DNA from: Urechis unicinctus
Lineage: Eukaryota; Annelida; Polychaeta; Xenopneusta; Urechidae
Length of the DNA: 64,000 nucleotides
Reading direction: 5' to 3'
Assembly: GCA_034190875.2 (NCBI GenBank)
Contig: CM067343.1
Coordinates: forward strand, 57,390,231 to 57,454,230
Part shown: positions 1-12,700 of the stretch, piece by piece
Layout of the letters: each line of letters starts with the position of its first letter
Numbering within the stretch: the stretch's first letter is position 1
Notes under the pieces: model-generated
The model's input: the letters and a program-made list of their open reading frames with translations, nothing else
Told to the model about the DNA's origin: nothing
The model's database searches: none
Position numbers and translations under genes: made by a program

Positions 1-273
1 CAGCTAAGGTAATATTTGTTCAAGTTCATGAAACTCGAGGATAGTCTTGGTCTGTAATTGCTATCATAATTGCTATCTGGTGGTTTACTTCACCAGGCAG
101 GTTGTTGCAGAGCTTTCCCTGTTCCTACTTGGCAGGGGCAGGGGTTCACAGTTAACGGTGCACCAGTTTGCTATACTAAGATGTAGATGGCTATGACATG
201 GTGACAAATTAAGCTGTAGAAACCGGAAGCAGAAAATAAAGGTACATTCCCGGGCGGTCGGGCGTGTGGGGTT

Positions 274-297
274 GGGGGGGGGGGGGGGGGGGGGGGG
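274..297. repeat. poly-G homopolymer (about 24 G)
   Basis: An uninterrupted run of G follows GTGTGGGGTT. On the other strand it yields a false proline-rich ORF. Its true length is likely to be uncertain because such runs are error-prone in sequencing. Confidence 0.9.
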
Positions 298-339
298 TGA
301 GGTGGACTTAAGCGTATAGAGGTAAGTATACATGTGCCG

Positions 340-790
340 CGCGAAGGGGGTAATTTTTCGGCCTCTCGGCTTGTACGACGGGTTTTGATGGGCCTCGAAC
401 TTGTACGACGGGGTATGTTTTTCAGCTGCAATCTGTACGACGGGTTATTTTCGGAGCTTCGTGTTGTACGACGAGTATGTTTTTCTCTTCCCATCTGTAC
501 AGCAGTTTAATATATATTTTGTCGAGATTTTCTCTCGGGATTTCCCACCAATCATTGGTAATGCAAATGCAATGAATGGTCCCTGTGTGAGGCGCCGAGA
601 ATCACACGCTCGACCGTGCAAGCGCGCGAAGTTGTTACTGGATGTAATCAGAAATCGGCTGATCAGATTTTGAGATTTGTCCGACACTTTTATCCTACTA
701 ACGACGTAAGGCGGGTTATACATTTGAACAATATCTTGTACGATGGGGTAGTCTTTTTTGCCATTTTCACCTTGTACGACTGAATTAATA
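340..790. repeat. degenerate repeat of TTGTACGACGGG
   Basis: The word TTGTACGACGGG or a close variant recurs near 370, 400, 436, 464, 736 and 772. The first four copies are about 30-40 bp apart and separated by T-rich spacers. This looks like a decayed tandem repeat; no coding or regulatory role is evident. Confidence 0.5.
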
Positions 791-2097
791 ATGTTCAATG
801 AGTGAAATTTAATTAATTATTCATCTGAGCTTATCTGATGGGCTATCAACAAATTTAAGTTGTCCTTAACACCTGGAAATAAAATACAAACACATGGAAG
901 GGCAGGTAAGCATTTTTATCAGAACAAAAAAATAAACAAAGATACATATGATTATCATGAAGAGAGCCAGATACGCGGGTGGAGGGGGTGCCACCTATCC
1001 GTCATCCATCACCGTAGCGTGTTCATAGTACCATACAACACCAATGTCACAAACGTTGAATTATTCGTGAAGGCTAAGGTACTGAAACCACGTCAGGTAT
1101 TTCTCCACCTGTGTGGTTCTGTACCGTGGTATTCTATGATAGTTGTCTTGTTTTCATAACAGTGTTCACACAAGCCGAAGCCAAATAAGGTCAAGGTGAC
1201 TTATCACTTATGTGATAGATGATAGCTTTAGGTGTGGTGTGATTCGTGATCCGACATGATCACTTTAGGTCCTGTGGCAAGGTCCCATGGCAACAAGCAG
1301 GTATTAAGTGTTTTTTTAATGGACACCCTGCGTTAATTAAAGCACCACACATGAACTTCACAAGCTTGACTCGCATGTGCTTGTCCTTGGTGGCTCTTTA
1401 ACTTCAGGATGGCTTCTGATATCCTCCATCCAGTAACGGGCCCGTAGCTGTATCCCGCCTAATCGTTTGATGGACAATCGCCGTCCTTTCGTGTTTATTG
1501 ACGGGAGAACCAGAAGTTAAACGATACGTTCTTCTCATTAGCATCTCATCTCCATGGCGACAGCGAGGTGAAAAGGTACAGGTTCTCAGTTTGGCTTATA
1601 TGTATCTAGTTTTCAACACATTCCTCATTGACGTGAACGCCACGATAAATGATCATTTTCTTATGGAGGTACGTTCGGATATGCTCGCCCCTCCCCCTCT
1701 CCCCGTATCGCTAACTCCTACGTGTCTGTACTTCGTGTCACTCACTTCCCATAGCTTCTCTGAAGCTTGTGTAAGCACTACTACAGTAAACGAAGCCATC
1801 GAGCACCTGTAAGTTAAATTAATCCTGACTCCAGTCGTCGCCAAGTAGTTAGCGTTAACTTATGACATGACTCATGATCCAAAATTTGGCACCTTAAACT
1901 GACTTGGAACGCCCTGTGAACTCATCACGATAATATATTACCTGCGCCTGTCACCTATACTTGCCTTGATTAGCAAGAGCAGATGCTTTTTACTTAGACT
2001 TATTATATTGTCGTTTGATGCAGTATTTCACATACAATAAGCAACAAACCACATTTTTGGTAATGCTTCTCTCTGTCTCATCTCCCTCTCTCTCTCT

Positions 2098-2100
<3 letters not shown>

Positions 2101-2165
<65 letters not shown>
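2101..2165. repeat. (TA)n microsatellite
   Basis: A pure TA dinucleotide run preceded by a CT-rich tract. It produces poly-Ile/Tyr reading frames on both strands that are not genes. Confidence 0.95.
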
Positions 2166-2169
<4 letters not shown>

Positions 2170-2720
2170 GATAACAAATACAAGTTACTCCGCGTCTTGT
2201 ATACAACACAGTGATAGGTAGAATATGTGCAAAACTATGAAGCTTTTGGTATAGGATGCACAATTCGTTTGCCTAGGTGTACAACTAGAATGGAATATAT
2301 TGTAATTTATTCTGTGGGGGCAGTGCATTCACTGAATGAATATTGACTTGGATTCATGAGCATCCGCGAACCGTATTGTAATTTCAAAAAGATTGGAATA
2401 CCCGTACGGTGTGCGTACTGCATAGGAATTCCAATACGGATTGTTATTCCAATACTGTTCATATTAGAATTCCAATTCAGTCCACTGTTGCCAACGCGGA
2501 AACACGACAGGTCGCATGAACCGGAAGCAGTATTTTCCCACAAATCTGCCAGTTGTTTACTTGTGGGACTTTACCAGTATTACCAGTAGCCAAGAAAAAG
2601 AAAAAGTAAACCTTTTATTGATGACCCACAATTCAAGATTATGACGCTGGATAGTTCTAACCTCGAATATTGAAATGACCGTTCATGTTGTCTTAGTACA
2701 TTTGGTGCCCGCTTACAAAG

Positions 2721-2739
2721 ATGGAAACGAAAAAGAAAG
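2721..2739 (+). CDS. possible first coding exon of the FGD-like gene
   Basis: ATG is followed by six codons reading METKKK plus one base, then a strong donor (AAAG/GTAAGG). The human FGD6 N-terminus is also short, with a lysine pair after acidic residues, so this could be the start of the downstream FGD-like gene. The weakness is phase: this exon ends in phase 1, whereas the next recognisable exon near 9.74 kb enters in phase 2 (or phase 0 if it begins at 9711). At least one intermediate exon would be needed, and I did not find it. An unrelated short ORF ending by chance at a donor-like site is the alternative. Confidence 0.3.
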
Positions 2740-3884
2740 GTAAGGTCTAATTGTCTAGAGTACAGCACTAGAGGTGCTCGGCTATACGTTTCGTCAAGAC
2801 GTACAGCGTCGTGAAATTGTCTTTCTGTGATCGAATTCTTTGTTTACATTTCTACATTCATTACTTGTGTTCGGCATGACGATTGAAAATGTTATTAAGT
2901 TGATCTAACGATGGAAAAGGAAGCTAATATTCACAACGCTTGACAGGTGTTCATTTTCACCGAAGGTCCGTCGCTGCAGGGTTACTTTCGGCGGACATTA
3001 AGCTCCATTTGACATCATGACTAGAATCCAGAGGTTGTCTTACTTCTGACACCACACATCCCCACCCCAGCACAGGGATCAAACACCTTTACAACTTTTG
3101 TAGTGCTGTAAAATGATAACCATAAAGGAAACATACATATGTTTATCTTGTCAAAGCTGATTCGTATGTAACCTATGAGGCTATGTTAGATAGGGGTGTC
3201 AGCCGAACCTCGCCGCAGGCGGCCGTGCTTGTGCCTCAATGTTAATTCCAATTTTTTTCAACTGGCTCTAACTGGCATTTATATTTAAGATACATGGACG
3301 AATGATACATCAAACGAGAGCTAACGTATTGAATTTCGATAATATTGCTTTACTTTACGCATTTTACTCCGTTTGAGCCATAAAAATTGTGTGTTTGTGG
3401 AGCAATACATTAAAATTCTTGGCGAGCATTTTTGACTTTTCGAGATTCAGCCCGTTTCGAATTCTCTTAATCGGTTCTCATTTGTTACTCGTTTTTATTG
3501 TTTAGTAGATGACAAGATGACTTTCTAATGTTCATGATCCTATAAAATCTAAAAAAAATGGCCAAAGGTAAAATAATATTATTTACGTACGAAACGTTAC
3601 CGTGTAAACAAATGTATTTTTTCCCCAATTTAATCAGAGGCACACGACAGAGGTACACACTTTTGACAAATTTAAGTATGATGTTACAAATGGGTGAAGT
3701 TTTTCTCTTATTAAATGGAGCCGTTTTGTCGTATTTTGCACTTCAAAACGTTGTCCAATTATCGCATGCTCGCCCCGTGAGCCCGTAATAGGGTCAACCA
3801 TGCCTTGACTCAACACGGCTGCGCACGCTCACAACCACCGCTGATCGTGCGTCGTCAAACAAAGTTGATTTTGGTCCTATTTTA
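2740..3884. other. AT-rich stretch, nothing recognised
   Basis: No supported exon, RNA gene or repeat boundary seen. If 2721-2739 is a real exon, this would be the start of a long first intron. Confidence 0.4.
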
Positions 3885-4175
3885 GACTTTAAAAAGTTTG
3901 ATTTTGTCATGCCCGCACCGGGAGAGCTTATAGCATGCCTTTACACGGCCGACTCAAGATCGCTTACGCGACTGACTGTCAAACAAAGTCGATTTTCGTT
4001 CATTTATCAATCTGGCTCAGAGTATCCATCTATATACGGGGATAATTCAACTATAGTGGAACACTTGGGTCAAGTTTATTTTCTTATTGAATGGACCGTT
4101 CGGTGGTATTTTAGACTTTAAAATGTTCGATTTTGTCATGCCCGCACCGGGAGAGGGCATAGCTTGCCTTATCAG
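3885..4175. repeat. two diverged copies of a transposon-like segment
   Basis: A 60-65 bp segment beginning TATTTTAGACTTTAAAA and running into CATGCCCGCACCGGGAGAG occurs near 3881-3945 and again near 4110-4170 with scattered differences. The words CAAACAAAGT and ATTGAATGGACCGTT also recur nearby. This is most likely debris of a mobile element that leads into the following transposon-like ORF. Confidence 0.5.
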
Positions 4176-4319
4176 TATTATGTCATTCGATTCTTAAACT
4201 TAATATGGTACCTGATTTATTTATTTGGGGTTGTAGATTCAAAAAATTATCCGTTACAGGCCAGTAACTTCAAAGGCAAAATGCTGCTTGCGCTGGCGCG
4301 TGGAATTCGGCAGTTAGGG

Positions 4320-4784
4320 TTCATAGAGTGGATGTTGAGCCGCCGACAGTTACTGCGACGGTTGCGCGAGCTGCTCGTCGCCAAGGGCACTACCCAGAAT
4401 TAACACATCAAAGAGATTCTGTTAACCACATTTTGTGTCAGATTCATGCCGAGTTTATCATGAGTTCGCCCCAGCCTTATATAAGCTGCGTAATGGCACA
4501 CAAATATTCATAACCATTGCGGTTAAACAATTCGCATTTGAATCTCTATCTGACAAACAGAAGAAAGCCAACACATGTTGGTTGGCAAGAGGGTGAGGCA
4601 CATCTTAGTTGACACAGTTGATGGCAAAGAGGAATGGATAGCTTATCCAGCCAAGGTGGTGTCACAGGTACCAGGGTTCAGCGATTGGTTTAATATTGTA
4701 TATGATGAGGATGATGCTGTGTACACATACCACCGTCTAGATGAGGACATCTGTACAGGCGATCTTGAGATTTTGGTCACCTGA
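4320..4784 (+). pseudogene. transposon-like ORF remnant with a Tudor-like tail
   Basis: The last open part (4575-4784, 69 aa) reads MLVGKRVRHILVD, then VPGFSDWFNIVYD and a terminal acidic DLEILV. The spacing of a basic GKRVRH start, a W/Y-rich strand and a YDEDDAVY turn resembles small Tudor-like tails I associate with repetitive transposon ORFs in marine invertebrates. The segment just before it (4512-4574) reads as charged protein ending SDKQKKAN in a different frame, so the ORF looks frameshifted. Before that, frame +2 reads from about 4321 to a stop at 4511 (VHRVDVEPPTVT). I read this as a broken mobile-element gene; the family is unknown. A short host gene is possible but has no supporting splice structure. 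Confidence 0.4.
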
Positions 4785-4795
4785 TGTTTTAGTAA

Positions 4796-5135
4796 TGTTT
4801 GGGAATTTCAGACAGGTGTCTGGTTGCAATAGTATTAGCATTGTTAAGCAATTTCAGACAGGTGTCTGGTTGCAATAGTATTAGGATTGTTAAGCAATTT
4901 CAGACAGGTGTCTGGTTGCAATAGTATTAGCATTGTTTGGGAATTTCAGACAGGTGTCTGGTTGCAATAGTATTAGCATTGTTAAGCAATTTCAGACAGG
5001 TGTCTGGTTGCAATAGTATTAGCATTGTTAAGCAATTTCAGACAGGTGTCTGGTTGCAATAGTGTTAGCATTGTTTGGCAATTTCAGACAGGTGTCTGGT
5101 TGCAATAGTTTAAGCATTGTTTGGCAATATCAAAC
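4796..5135. repeat. 46-bp minisatellite with E-box palindrome core, 7 copies
   Basis: Each unit contains AATTTCAGACAGGTGTCTGG followed by TTGCAATAGTATTAGCATTG and a short variable joint (TTAAGC or TTTGGG). Seven clear copies run head to tail, and an eighth, badly decayed one ends near 5145. The core CAGACAGGTGTCTG is a near-perfect palindrome with 6-bp arms and carries CAGGTG, an E-box of the Snail/ZEB type. Confidence 0.9.
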
Positions 5136-5159
5136 AGATATCAGGAAAAGTGAAAAGTG

Positions 5160-5480
5160 GCTGTCATCCTGTCAATTTTGGCCCAAAACCTGAAAATTCC
5201 ATGAAATTTAAATCCTTAATAACTTTTTTACTAATTGATTTAAAAAAATGAAACAGCTTATTAGAACCCTCTACATTGTACATTTCTTGTGGTATAATTT
5301 TACTATGATATTCAAAACCGTAGAAATCTGGCACAAAACCGAGCAATACCATGGATATTGAAACCTCAATAACTTTTTTTCTAATTGACTTAAAAAAATG
5401 AAACATATCTTTTGAGAATCCTCATGGGTATACCTATCTTCATGTATAATTTCAACGAGATACAATGAATTTGAAAAAAA
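5160..5480. repeat. diverged tandem duplication of about 165 bp
   Basis: Two successive segments each contain AATAACTTTTTT, CTAATTGA and TTAAAAAAATGAAACA, about 165 bp apart, with a shared flank TATAATTT. They begin just after the E-box minisatellite. No coding potential is evident. Confidence 0.6.
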
Positions 5481-7670
5481 AATCACTGACAGCCCTATGT
5501 TAGTCTTACATTTGTCCCCAAATGTCGCTGTCACCAGGCCTCTGGATGTCTTATTTAATAAGCTATGTATCGCAACTATATGAGGCCATATTAGCCCCAC
5601 TAAATGTTACCAACTTTGTACATCAGCCGTACATACAGACAAGAACCCTTGGAGGAGCGTTTTTAAGGGCTGTGTTATATACATTTTTTAATATTATACA
5701 ATGATCTACAATATAGTTCATACATGAAAATATTAAGAAAGCAAACAATGACAGATCAATATTTCATCATTATATACCATCAAGCTGCCTGAGGAAATCA
5801 TTCCCTTTGTGGCACAGTGTATGACCTGACAGCTTGTGGATCGTAGGGATTGGTTGATGGGGCAATAGTGGTATATGGTACTCACTTTTTTGTATATCCT
5901 GCATCTCAGAATAATGTGTGTTTGTCTAGAAAAGACAAGTTTGTAAATCAGTGTATGTATGAGTCAGGAACATGTGCTCAGTATGGCACAGTTGGTAATA
6001 TATTGTGCACAGCCGATTATAGAATCATTGAGAAAAGTCTGCCTCATTTTGCCATGATCTGATAAGCTTTTGGCCTGCACTGTAAGCTCGCGAATGAAGC
6101 TCACAAATTGCATGGCGTGGTCTCTAAAAAACCACGTCACAATAGCATGATGTATGGTCGACCTATATTGACGGTTGGGCAGTTTGGGAATCCTGGCTAA
6201 GAGTGGGGTAGGTTGTATTTGTGTGTGTGAGTGTGCGTTAATGCATTTGTAAGGGAGATATGTGTGTGTTGGGGTGGGGGTGGGGGTGATGATTTATCTG
6301 ATATGAATTAGAAGTGGATGCTCTATGTGGTATGAAGTTTTCTTTAATGTTCTGTACGGGTGATAATGCTTCTCTGATGCCCATTCAATAGACGACTAAG
6401 GCACAATGGTGGTGTATGTATCAGGCCAATGGACCATGCTTGACATTTCTCACCACAATCAATAGGGGTTTGTTGAACATAAACGTGCCTCTTATGAAAT
6501 ATGTAACCTGACAACACCAGATCTTATGCCGACTACATTCTGTTTTCATGGACCCATGCATTTTTTCCTGGAATATGGACCATTCGTACTAGAAATAACT
6601 AAGCTGCAAGTGAGAATATACCGTGGATCTTGACCTGATGGGACGTGTATTTCTTGCATCTCCTTTAATCGTACAAATACCTAATTATTCATGGCATTAT
6701 TGTTAACAAGTTCTCAATTTGGTAGCTATTTCATATAGTGACTTGTAGTCAAGGGGTTAACTTAACATGAGTGTATTTGAAGGAGATGATAGGCTGGGGG
6801 CAGTGCTGTCCTCTATTTGTGGCACTATATCAGTATGACATATTTGGGAGATGACTTTCACTGTGATTGTAATTAGTTGAGTCTCCTGTATGGATATCAT
6901 CTCATGCTTACCAAGTGTTGCTCAATAGGGATGTAGATACAGACACTGTTGGTCTTGATGTACCCCTTACAACATGTCCCCAAGGTTTAAATATGTTACA
7001 TCTACTGCCTGGTACACAGCTGCACTAAAGGACTGTACAAGGTCTGATGCGTGATCACATGCATAAGGTGTACAGTTACACTCAACCTTCCTTGCAGTTA
7101 TAAGGGATGTTGTGGTGAAGGTTTACAGGAAATTGTGGTGGGGAGGGGGGCACCATTTGTTTGATCATATCCCTGGGGTCATAGATTTCAATTAAATACA
7201 CCCCCACCACCCCCAATGGTTTACTGGCTATCTTACAGTGAAACCAATCTGGGAACTCATATTCGTGCTGCTATGTTGTTTTAAATGATTCTTTAAAAAG
7301 TGTATTAATGTGAAAGCTTGTTTAGTTGCTGTTTTAGGAGCAAGATTATTATTATTAAGCTGCGAGGAGATGGGTAGTTTATTTGTGGTATGTTGTATCT
7401 GCTATTAGATCCTATAGCAGTTGTCATATATGATAGTGACCTGTGACCTTTGACAGATGACCTGTACCTTGTACCATATTAAGCAGTTATTATTGTACAC
7501 CTGTACCTTGTGTAAAGTCATAATAAGTCCTTGCACAAGCTCTCACTCACCAGGCAAACTCAATGTACTTCACCCCTGACTTTTCTCAAGACGGGTAGAA
7601 CTGCAGGGTATTTTCATTATCAAGTTATGAACACAATGAGTTAATAACCCTGCTGTGTATTCAGTCTGCT
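5481..7670. other. gene-free interval
   Basis: Two short plus-strand ORFs (5522-5704 and 5850-6062) show no family features or splice context. The rest is AT-rich with GGGTGGGGGT tracts near 6270 and 7140. I see nothing else to annotate. Confidence 0.4.
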
Positions 7671-7839
7671 GTATGGAAGACTGTCCTCCCTTCCCTATGG
7701 TTCTTTCCCCTTCTCTATGGTTTCACTCTCCCTTCACTACCGCTCCTCCCTCCTTCCCTACAGCTGTGCCCTCCCTCCTTACCACTCTGCCCTCCCTTCC
7801 CTAAGGCTCCACTCTTTCTTCCTTACTGGTTGACCCTCC

Positions 7840-8915
7840 GTCCCTTCTGGTCCACATTAACTCCCACCTGGTCTGCCTTCTCTCCCTAATGGCCCACCTT
7901 CCCTCCCTACTGGTCAATTTTCTCTCCCTAATGGTCCACCTTGCCTCCTTACTGATCAACCTTCTCTCCCTACTGGTCATCCTTCTCTCCCTAATGGTGA
8001 TCCTTCTCTCCCTAATGGTCATCCTTCTCTCCCTAATGGTTCTCCTTGCCTCCCTACTGGTCCACCTTCCCTCCCTACTGGTCAACTTTCTCTCCCTAAT
8101 GGTCCACCTTGCCTCCTTACTGATCAACCTTCCCTCCCTACTGGTCAACTTTCTCTCCCTAATGGTCCACCTTGCCTCCTTACTGATCAACCTTCCCTCC
8201 CTACTGGTCAACTTTCTCTCCATAATGGTCCACCTTGCCTCCCTAATGGTCCTCCTTCCCTCCCTAATGGTCCTCCTTCTCTCCCTAATGGTCCTCCTTC
8301 TCTCCCTAATGGTCCTCCTTCTCTCCCTAATGGTCCTCCTTGCCTCCCTAATGGTCAACCTTCTCTCCCTAATGGTCCTCCTTCCTTCCCTAATGGTCCT
8401 CCTTCTCTCCCTAATGGTCCTCCTTGCCTCCCTAATGGTCCTCCTTGCCTCCCTAATGGTCCTCATTCTCTCCCTAATGGTCCTCCTTCTCTCCCTAATG
8501 GTCCTCCTTCTCTCCCTAATGGTCCTCCTTCTCTCCCTAATGGCCCTCCTTCCCTCCCTAATGGTCATCCTTCTCTCCCTAATGGTCCTCCTTCCCTCCC
8601 TAATTGTCATCCTTCTCTCCCTAATGGTCCTTCTCTCCCTAATGGTCCTCCTTGCCTCCCTAATGGTCAACCTTCTCTCCCTAATGGTCCTCCTTCCTTC
8701 CCTAATGGTCATCCTTCTCTCCCTAATGGTCCTCCTTGCCTCCCTAATGGTCCTCCTTGCCTCCCTAATGGTCATCCTTCTCTCCCTAATGGTCCTCCTT
8801 CTCTCCCTAATGGTCCTCCTTCTCTCCCTAATGGTCCTCTTCCTCTCCCTAATGGCCCTCCTTCCCTCCCTAATGGTCCTCCTTTCCTCCCTAATGGTCC
8901 ACCTTCCCTCCCTTC
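7840..8915. repeat. 21-bp minisatellite, about 50 copies
   Basis: The unit is CTCCCTAATGGTCCTCCTTCT with few variants (TGCCTC, CATCCT, CAACCT). Because 21 is a multiple of three and the unit has no stop in some frames, it keeps frames open for over 300 codons on both strands: a seven-residue L-L-S-L-M-V-L pattern on plus and a T-I-R-E-R-R-R pattern on minus. Flanking sequence 7680-7840 is diverged pyrimidine-rich DNA of similar type. I treat it as a tandem repeat, not a gene. Confidence 0.93.
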
Positions 8916-9408
8916 AGCTTTGATAACCCCCACATTCTCCTGCAGTGAAATGCCACCTCCCTGCAGCCCTCACGTTTCCCTGTGTCGTTGGCATTATATG
9001 GGATCACTGAGTGAACGTGCGTTGATGTTAATCACCTGTTCTCCCATGACAATGTGACTCATTGTCTTACTCAGGAAATTGATAAGTATTGTACTAGTCA
9101 GTGGACTTTGAGTTGGCTTATGCACATTATCTTAACTGATCCAGTCATGCTCTGAGCAAGAACCATGTGAATGACAAAAGGTCCAAGTTTGTACACAAAG
9201 AACGCTCTCTTTAAGAATGTTGCTTAGGATTTTTTCTCAATGAAGGATATATGGCTTGGTTTTTTATGAAATGTATACTTTCCCATCATGATGTATTACT
9301 GTGTGAATTATGATTTTATGCAGAAAGCCATGATTGTATCTCTCTAGTGTCTATATTTGGGAGTGGTGGATTATCACTGATAAAGTTACTTAATGCAGTC
9401 TCAATATA

Positions 9409-9412
<4 letters not shown>

Positions 9413-9494
<82 letters not shown>

Positions 9495-9496
9495 TT
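9413..9496. repeat. (TA)n microsatellite followed by poly-T
   Basis: About 37 TA units run directly into ten T residues and GCAG. It generates a spurious Ile/Tyr reading frame. Confidence 0.95.
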
Positions 9497-9736
9497 GCAG
9501 CATAACCTTTATTTTAAGTAGTTTGTTTGTTACAAACTCTGGTGTTTTTGTGTGACCAGCATCTTGTAAACCTCCCCCTCCCCCCAAACCTGCTGGCTAT
9601 AAAGGTAGTCCGGGGTGAGTGCACTCTTGTATGTTGTTCTATAATCAACATTATTCCTAATCTTTGATTTTCAGTTGTTTATTATCGTACAGTTTATTAA
9701 GACTTCATAGATATATCTTGGGTTTTCTTCGATCAG

Positions 9737-12700
9737 ATCATCTCTCAAGACTCCTAAGATAGTAACCAGTCGAGTTAGGGTAGATGAGAAGATTGAAGAT
9801 GGTTCTGCTGCAACACCAGGTATACCTACCACAGGTGAACACAGATGGAAATGTTGATTATTCAAAGGGTCTTTTGGTATAAACTTACAAAGTAAATTCC
9901 ATAAATATGTGTGATGTGGTAATTGTTTTACTCATTTGCAAATGCCAGCTGTATATTGATCTTCTATAAATTCCATATGGTTACCATATGTTTGACAAAA
10001 TAGCCTGTTAAATCATTAATTTCTACCAGTTTATAAGTTATACACCAACCTCCAATTCTGTAATACTGCAATGCCGTATCTATCAGAATTGGTAATTAAG
10101 TTGAGGCTTGGGTGCACCTTTCTGGCCTCCAGGTAATGATGTCTCTGAACAAGTCACCTCTGCTAAGGAGCAGACAAGACCAAACATGTCAAAAAGCCCT
10201 TCTGCACCCTCTGACCTTGGTAAGAAGTCTCTCCCTCCAAAACCTAAAACCAAACCCAAACCTGCTAAACGTAAAAGCCTGATTCAAGTTGGGGTCAAGT
10301 CTCAGGATGCTAATTCCAACTCGTTACCCCCTGAGCATGATGTGAGGCTGGCCAAACCGCCTAATCATGCTGATATCAATGGGAAAGATGGCAGCGCACC
10401 TAAGCCTGTCCTCCGACCAAAAGCCAGACAAGACAAAAAGGACAAAGTAATTGAGGAAGTGACTAAGTCTGGGGGTGTTGTGATGGAGCCAGGGTCAGCT
10501 CTTTCCAGCCCTGCACAGGACCCTATTAAACCTCCAAGGAAGAAAAAAACACGCAAGTCAAAACAAACCGAGTCATTATGTAATGAAGGCAGCTCACTGG
10601 ATGGTGGATGTGTTATGAACTCTGACCAGCAAGGATCCTCAGACTGTCTAGTCAACTCTACATCCAGACTTGACTCCACTACAGCCTGTGAACTGGCATC
10701 TCCTTCAAGCAATGAAAAGCGACTGAGCGAAATTCGCAGATCACCCAGTTACGAGGCAGCTATCTGTGATGAAGCAAAGGATACCCCCAGCAAAGCCAAT
10801 CACTTCAGTGAAGAAAATAACTTACAATCAAGCAAATCCCTGAGTGAACTTGCAAGTGACCCTCAATCAGATGTGGAAGTCAAAAGGCCAAGGTCAAAGA
10901 CTGTTGGCAATGAAGATGAACTATCCATAATTGTACCTGATTTACCTGTGAAGAAAAAAACCACACCGTCTCGACCAAACAAGCCTCCTGTGCAGTCATT
11001 TCCTAACTCTAGCCCACCCAGAAATACACAGCAAGTGAAACCTTGGAGGAAAGCCCCACCTGTGCCAAGTCAGGATGTAAAAAACGTGAATGTTTCACTG
11101 GATGTGATGGTTCCCTCTCTGTACAACACATCACACAGTCTGTCAGAGGAGCAGGAGGATGAGGCTTCAATGGAGGAGGGTTACTTACTACCTGTAGGGC
11201 CTGGGGAGGCTGATGCGGAGGAGGGGGAGGAGGAACAAGGAGGCGAATACTCCTACGTACAATATGAGTTTGGTGGTGAAAAAAAGCACAATGACGCTTT
11301 GGATAACACCCATGAACAAAGTGGTAAAGACAAAAAGAGAAGCAGCTTTCATAAAATCGGTGAAGTGTTTAGTTCCAAATCAAAGAAGAAAACGCGGCCG
11401 TCATCCAGTGTATTCTACTTTGAGATAGATGACAACAAGTCCCCTTTAACTAAGATGGGGGGGTCCATTTCTGACCACAATCACCTTCACCAAATAAGTC
11501 AGAGTTCAAGCTGTATAATGGCTGTATCCGCGGACGAAAAGCTCAGCGAGTCTAACAAAGCCCCTCACATGACATCCCGACCATCACCCATCAAATCAGA
11601 GGGGCCAAAGAAGGATGCATATACCTCTAGGCCTCCTGCGCCGTTACCTGAAGATGCTGAGATTGGTAGCAATGGTAACGATAGTGGGGATACTCATGTG
11701 TACACCATGCCTAGAGAGCCTTATGGTGTGGGGTTCAGGACTATGGTTGAAAGTTGTGAAAGTGTTCCCCGACCAAAACCCCCTCCCCGCAGGAAGAGTA
11801 GCGGTGCTGCTGTGATGTCAGCTGTTGAGAGACATACCAGTGATTGTGAGGATGAGGATGACTACATCATACCTGGTCAGTCACTTCTTCTTGGTAAAGG
11901 TGATGTGAAGACTGTCAATGAGGATGAGGTAAAGAGGGCTTCAGGTGATTCTAATCAAGGCACTATTACCACACCTGCTTCTGTCTGCCTACTTGCTGCC
12001 CCCCACACCCCTTGCACCACACCCCAACCCTCCTTACATCACGAGTATGATGAAGTTCCTTTTTCTTCAGACTCAGAGACTCATGATAAAGTTGATGAGC
12101 AGAGAAGCTCTCTGAGTTCTGATGACTCTTTTGACTATATATACCCCGACCAGGGAGTTGTCCCTGGTGGACCTCCTCTGTCTGACAAATTAACCTCCAC
12201 GCCACAACCAGGGGACCCTCCAGCAGAGATCCCTCGCCAGCTATCGTCGGTGAGTGACTTGAGTGACAGTCCCCGACCCTATTCCTGGTGTGGACATGCT
12301 GTGTGGCAGGATTATGTCCATATGGACAGTACATCAAGTGAGGGGAACATCTATGCCAACAGCTCTCTTGATGTCAGTCATGAGATATGTGAGCCGCGCG
12401 TAACACGGCCACAAAGCCATGACCCCCTGGGGTCAGATGCAAGTCAGTCAGACAGTGAGGGAGAAGATAATGTGGATCAGGAGGTATCATTGGATCCCCT
12501 CAATCTCTTCCTGAATTATTATGATATTTGCCTAGACAGAGAGCGTTTGGTGACTGGTCATTTCCCTTCTTTTCTGTGGTACATGTCAGTGTTGATTTTA
12601 ATTTGCAGGAAATCAAGCTAATATCCGCTCAGAAAGTCTTCAATGTGGCACAAGAAATAATGACATCTGAGAGATCATTTGTACAAATACTGCAATTACT

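Larger units (their letters stand above)
1..2700. other. gene-free left flank
   Basis: I see no credible coding exon here. Open frames are short and unsupported by splice sites or recognisable protein motifs. The stretch holds a G homopolymer, a degenerate repeated 12-mer and an AT microsatellite, listed separately. An AT-rich segment near 2390-2480 repeats the words GGAATTCCAAT and GGAATACC in both orientations and could be a decayed repeat, but no boundary is visible. Confidence 0.5.

Noticed and set aside
85..494. Proline-rich ORFs near the left edge
   Set aside because: Arise from the poly-G run on the opposite strand.
2078..2263. Poly-Tyr/Ile ORFs in AT microsatellites (also 9390-9587)
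   Set aside because: Encoded by TA dinucleotide runs.
7801..8923. Long ORFs on both strands (over 300 codons)
   Set aside because: They are translations of a 21-bp tandem repeat; length is explained by a stop-free unit whose size is a multiple of three.
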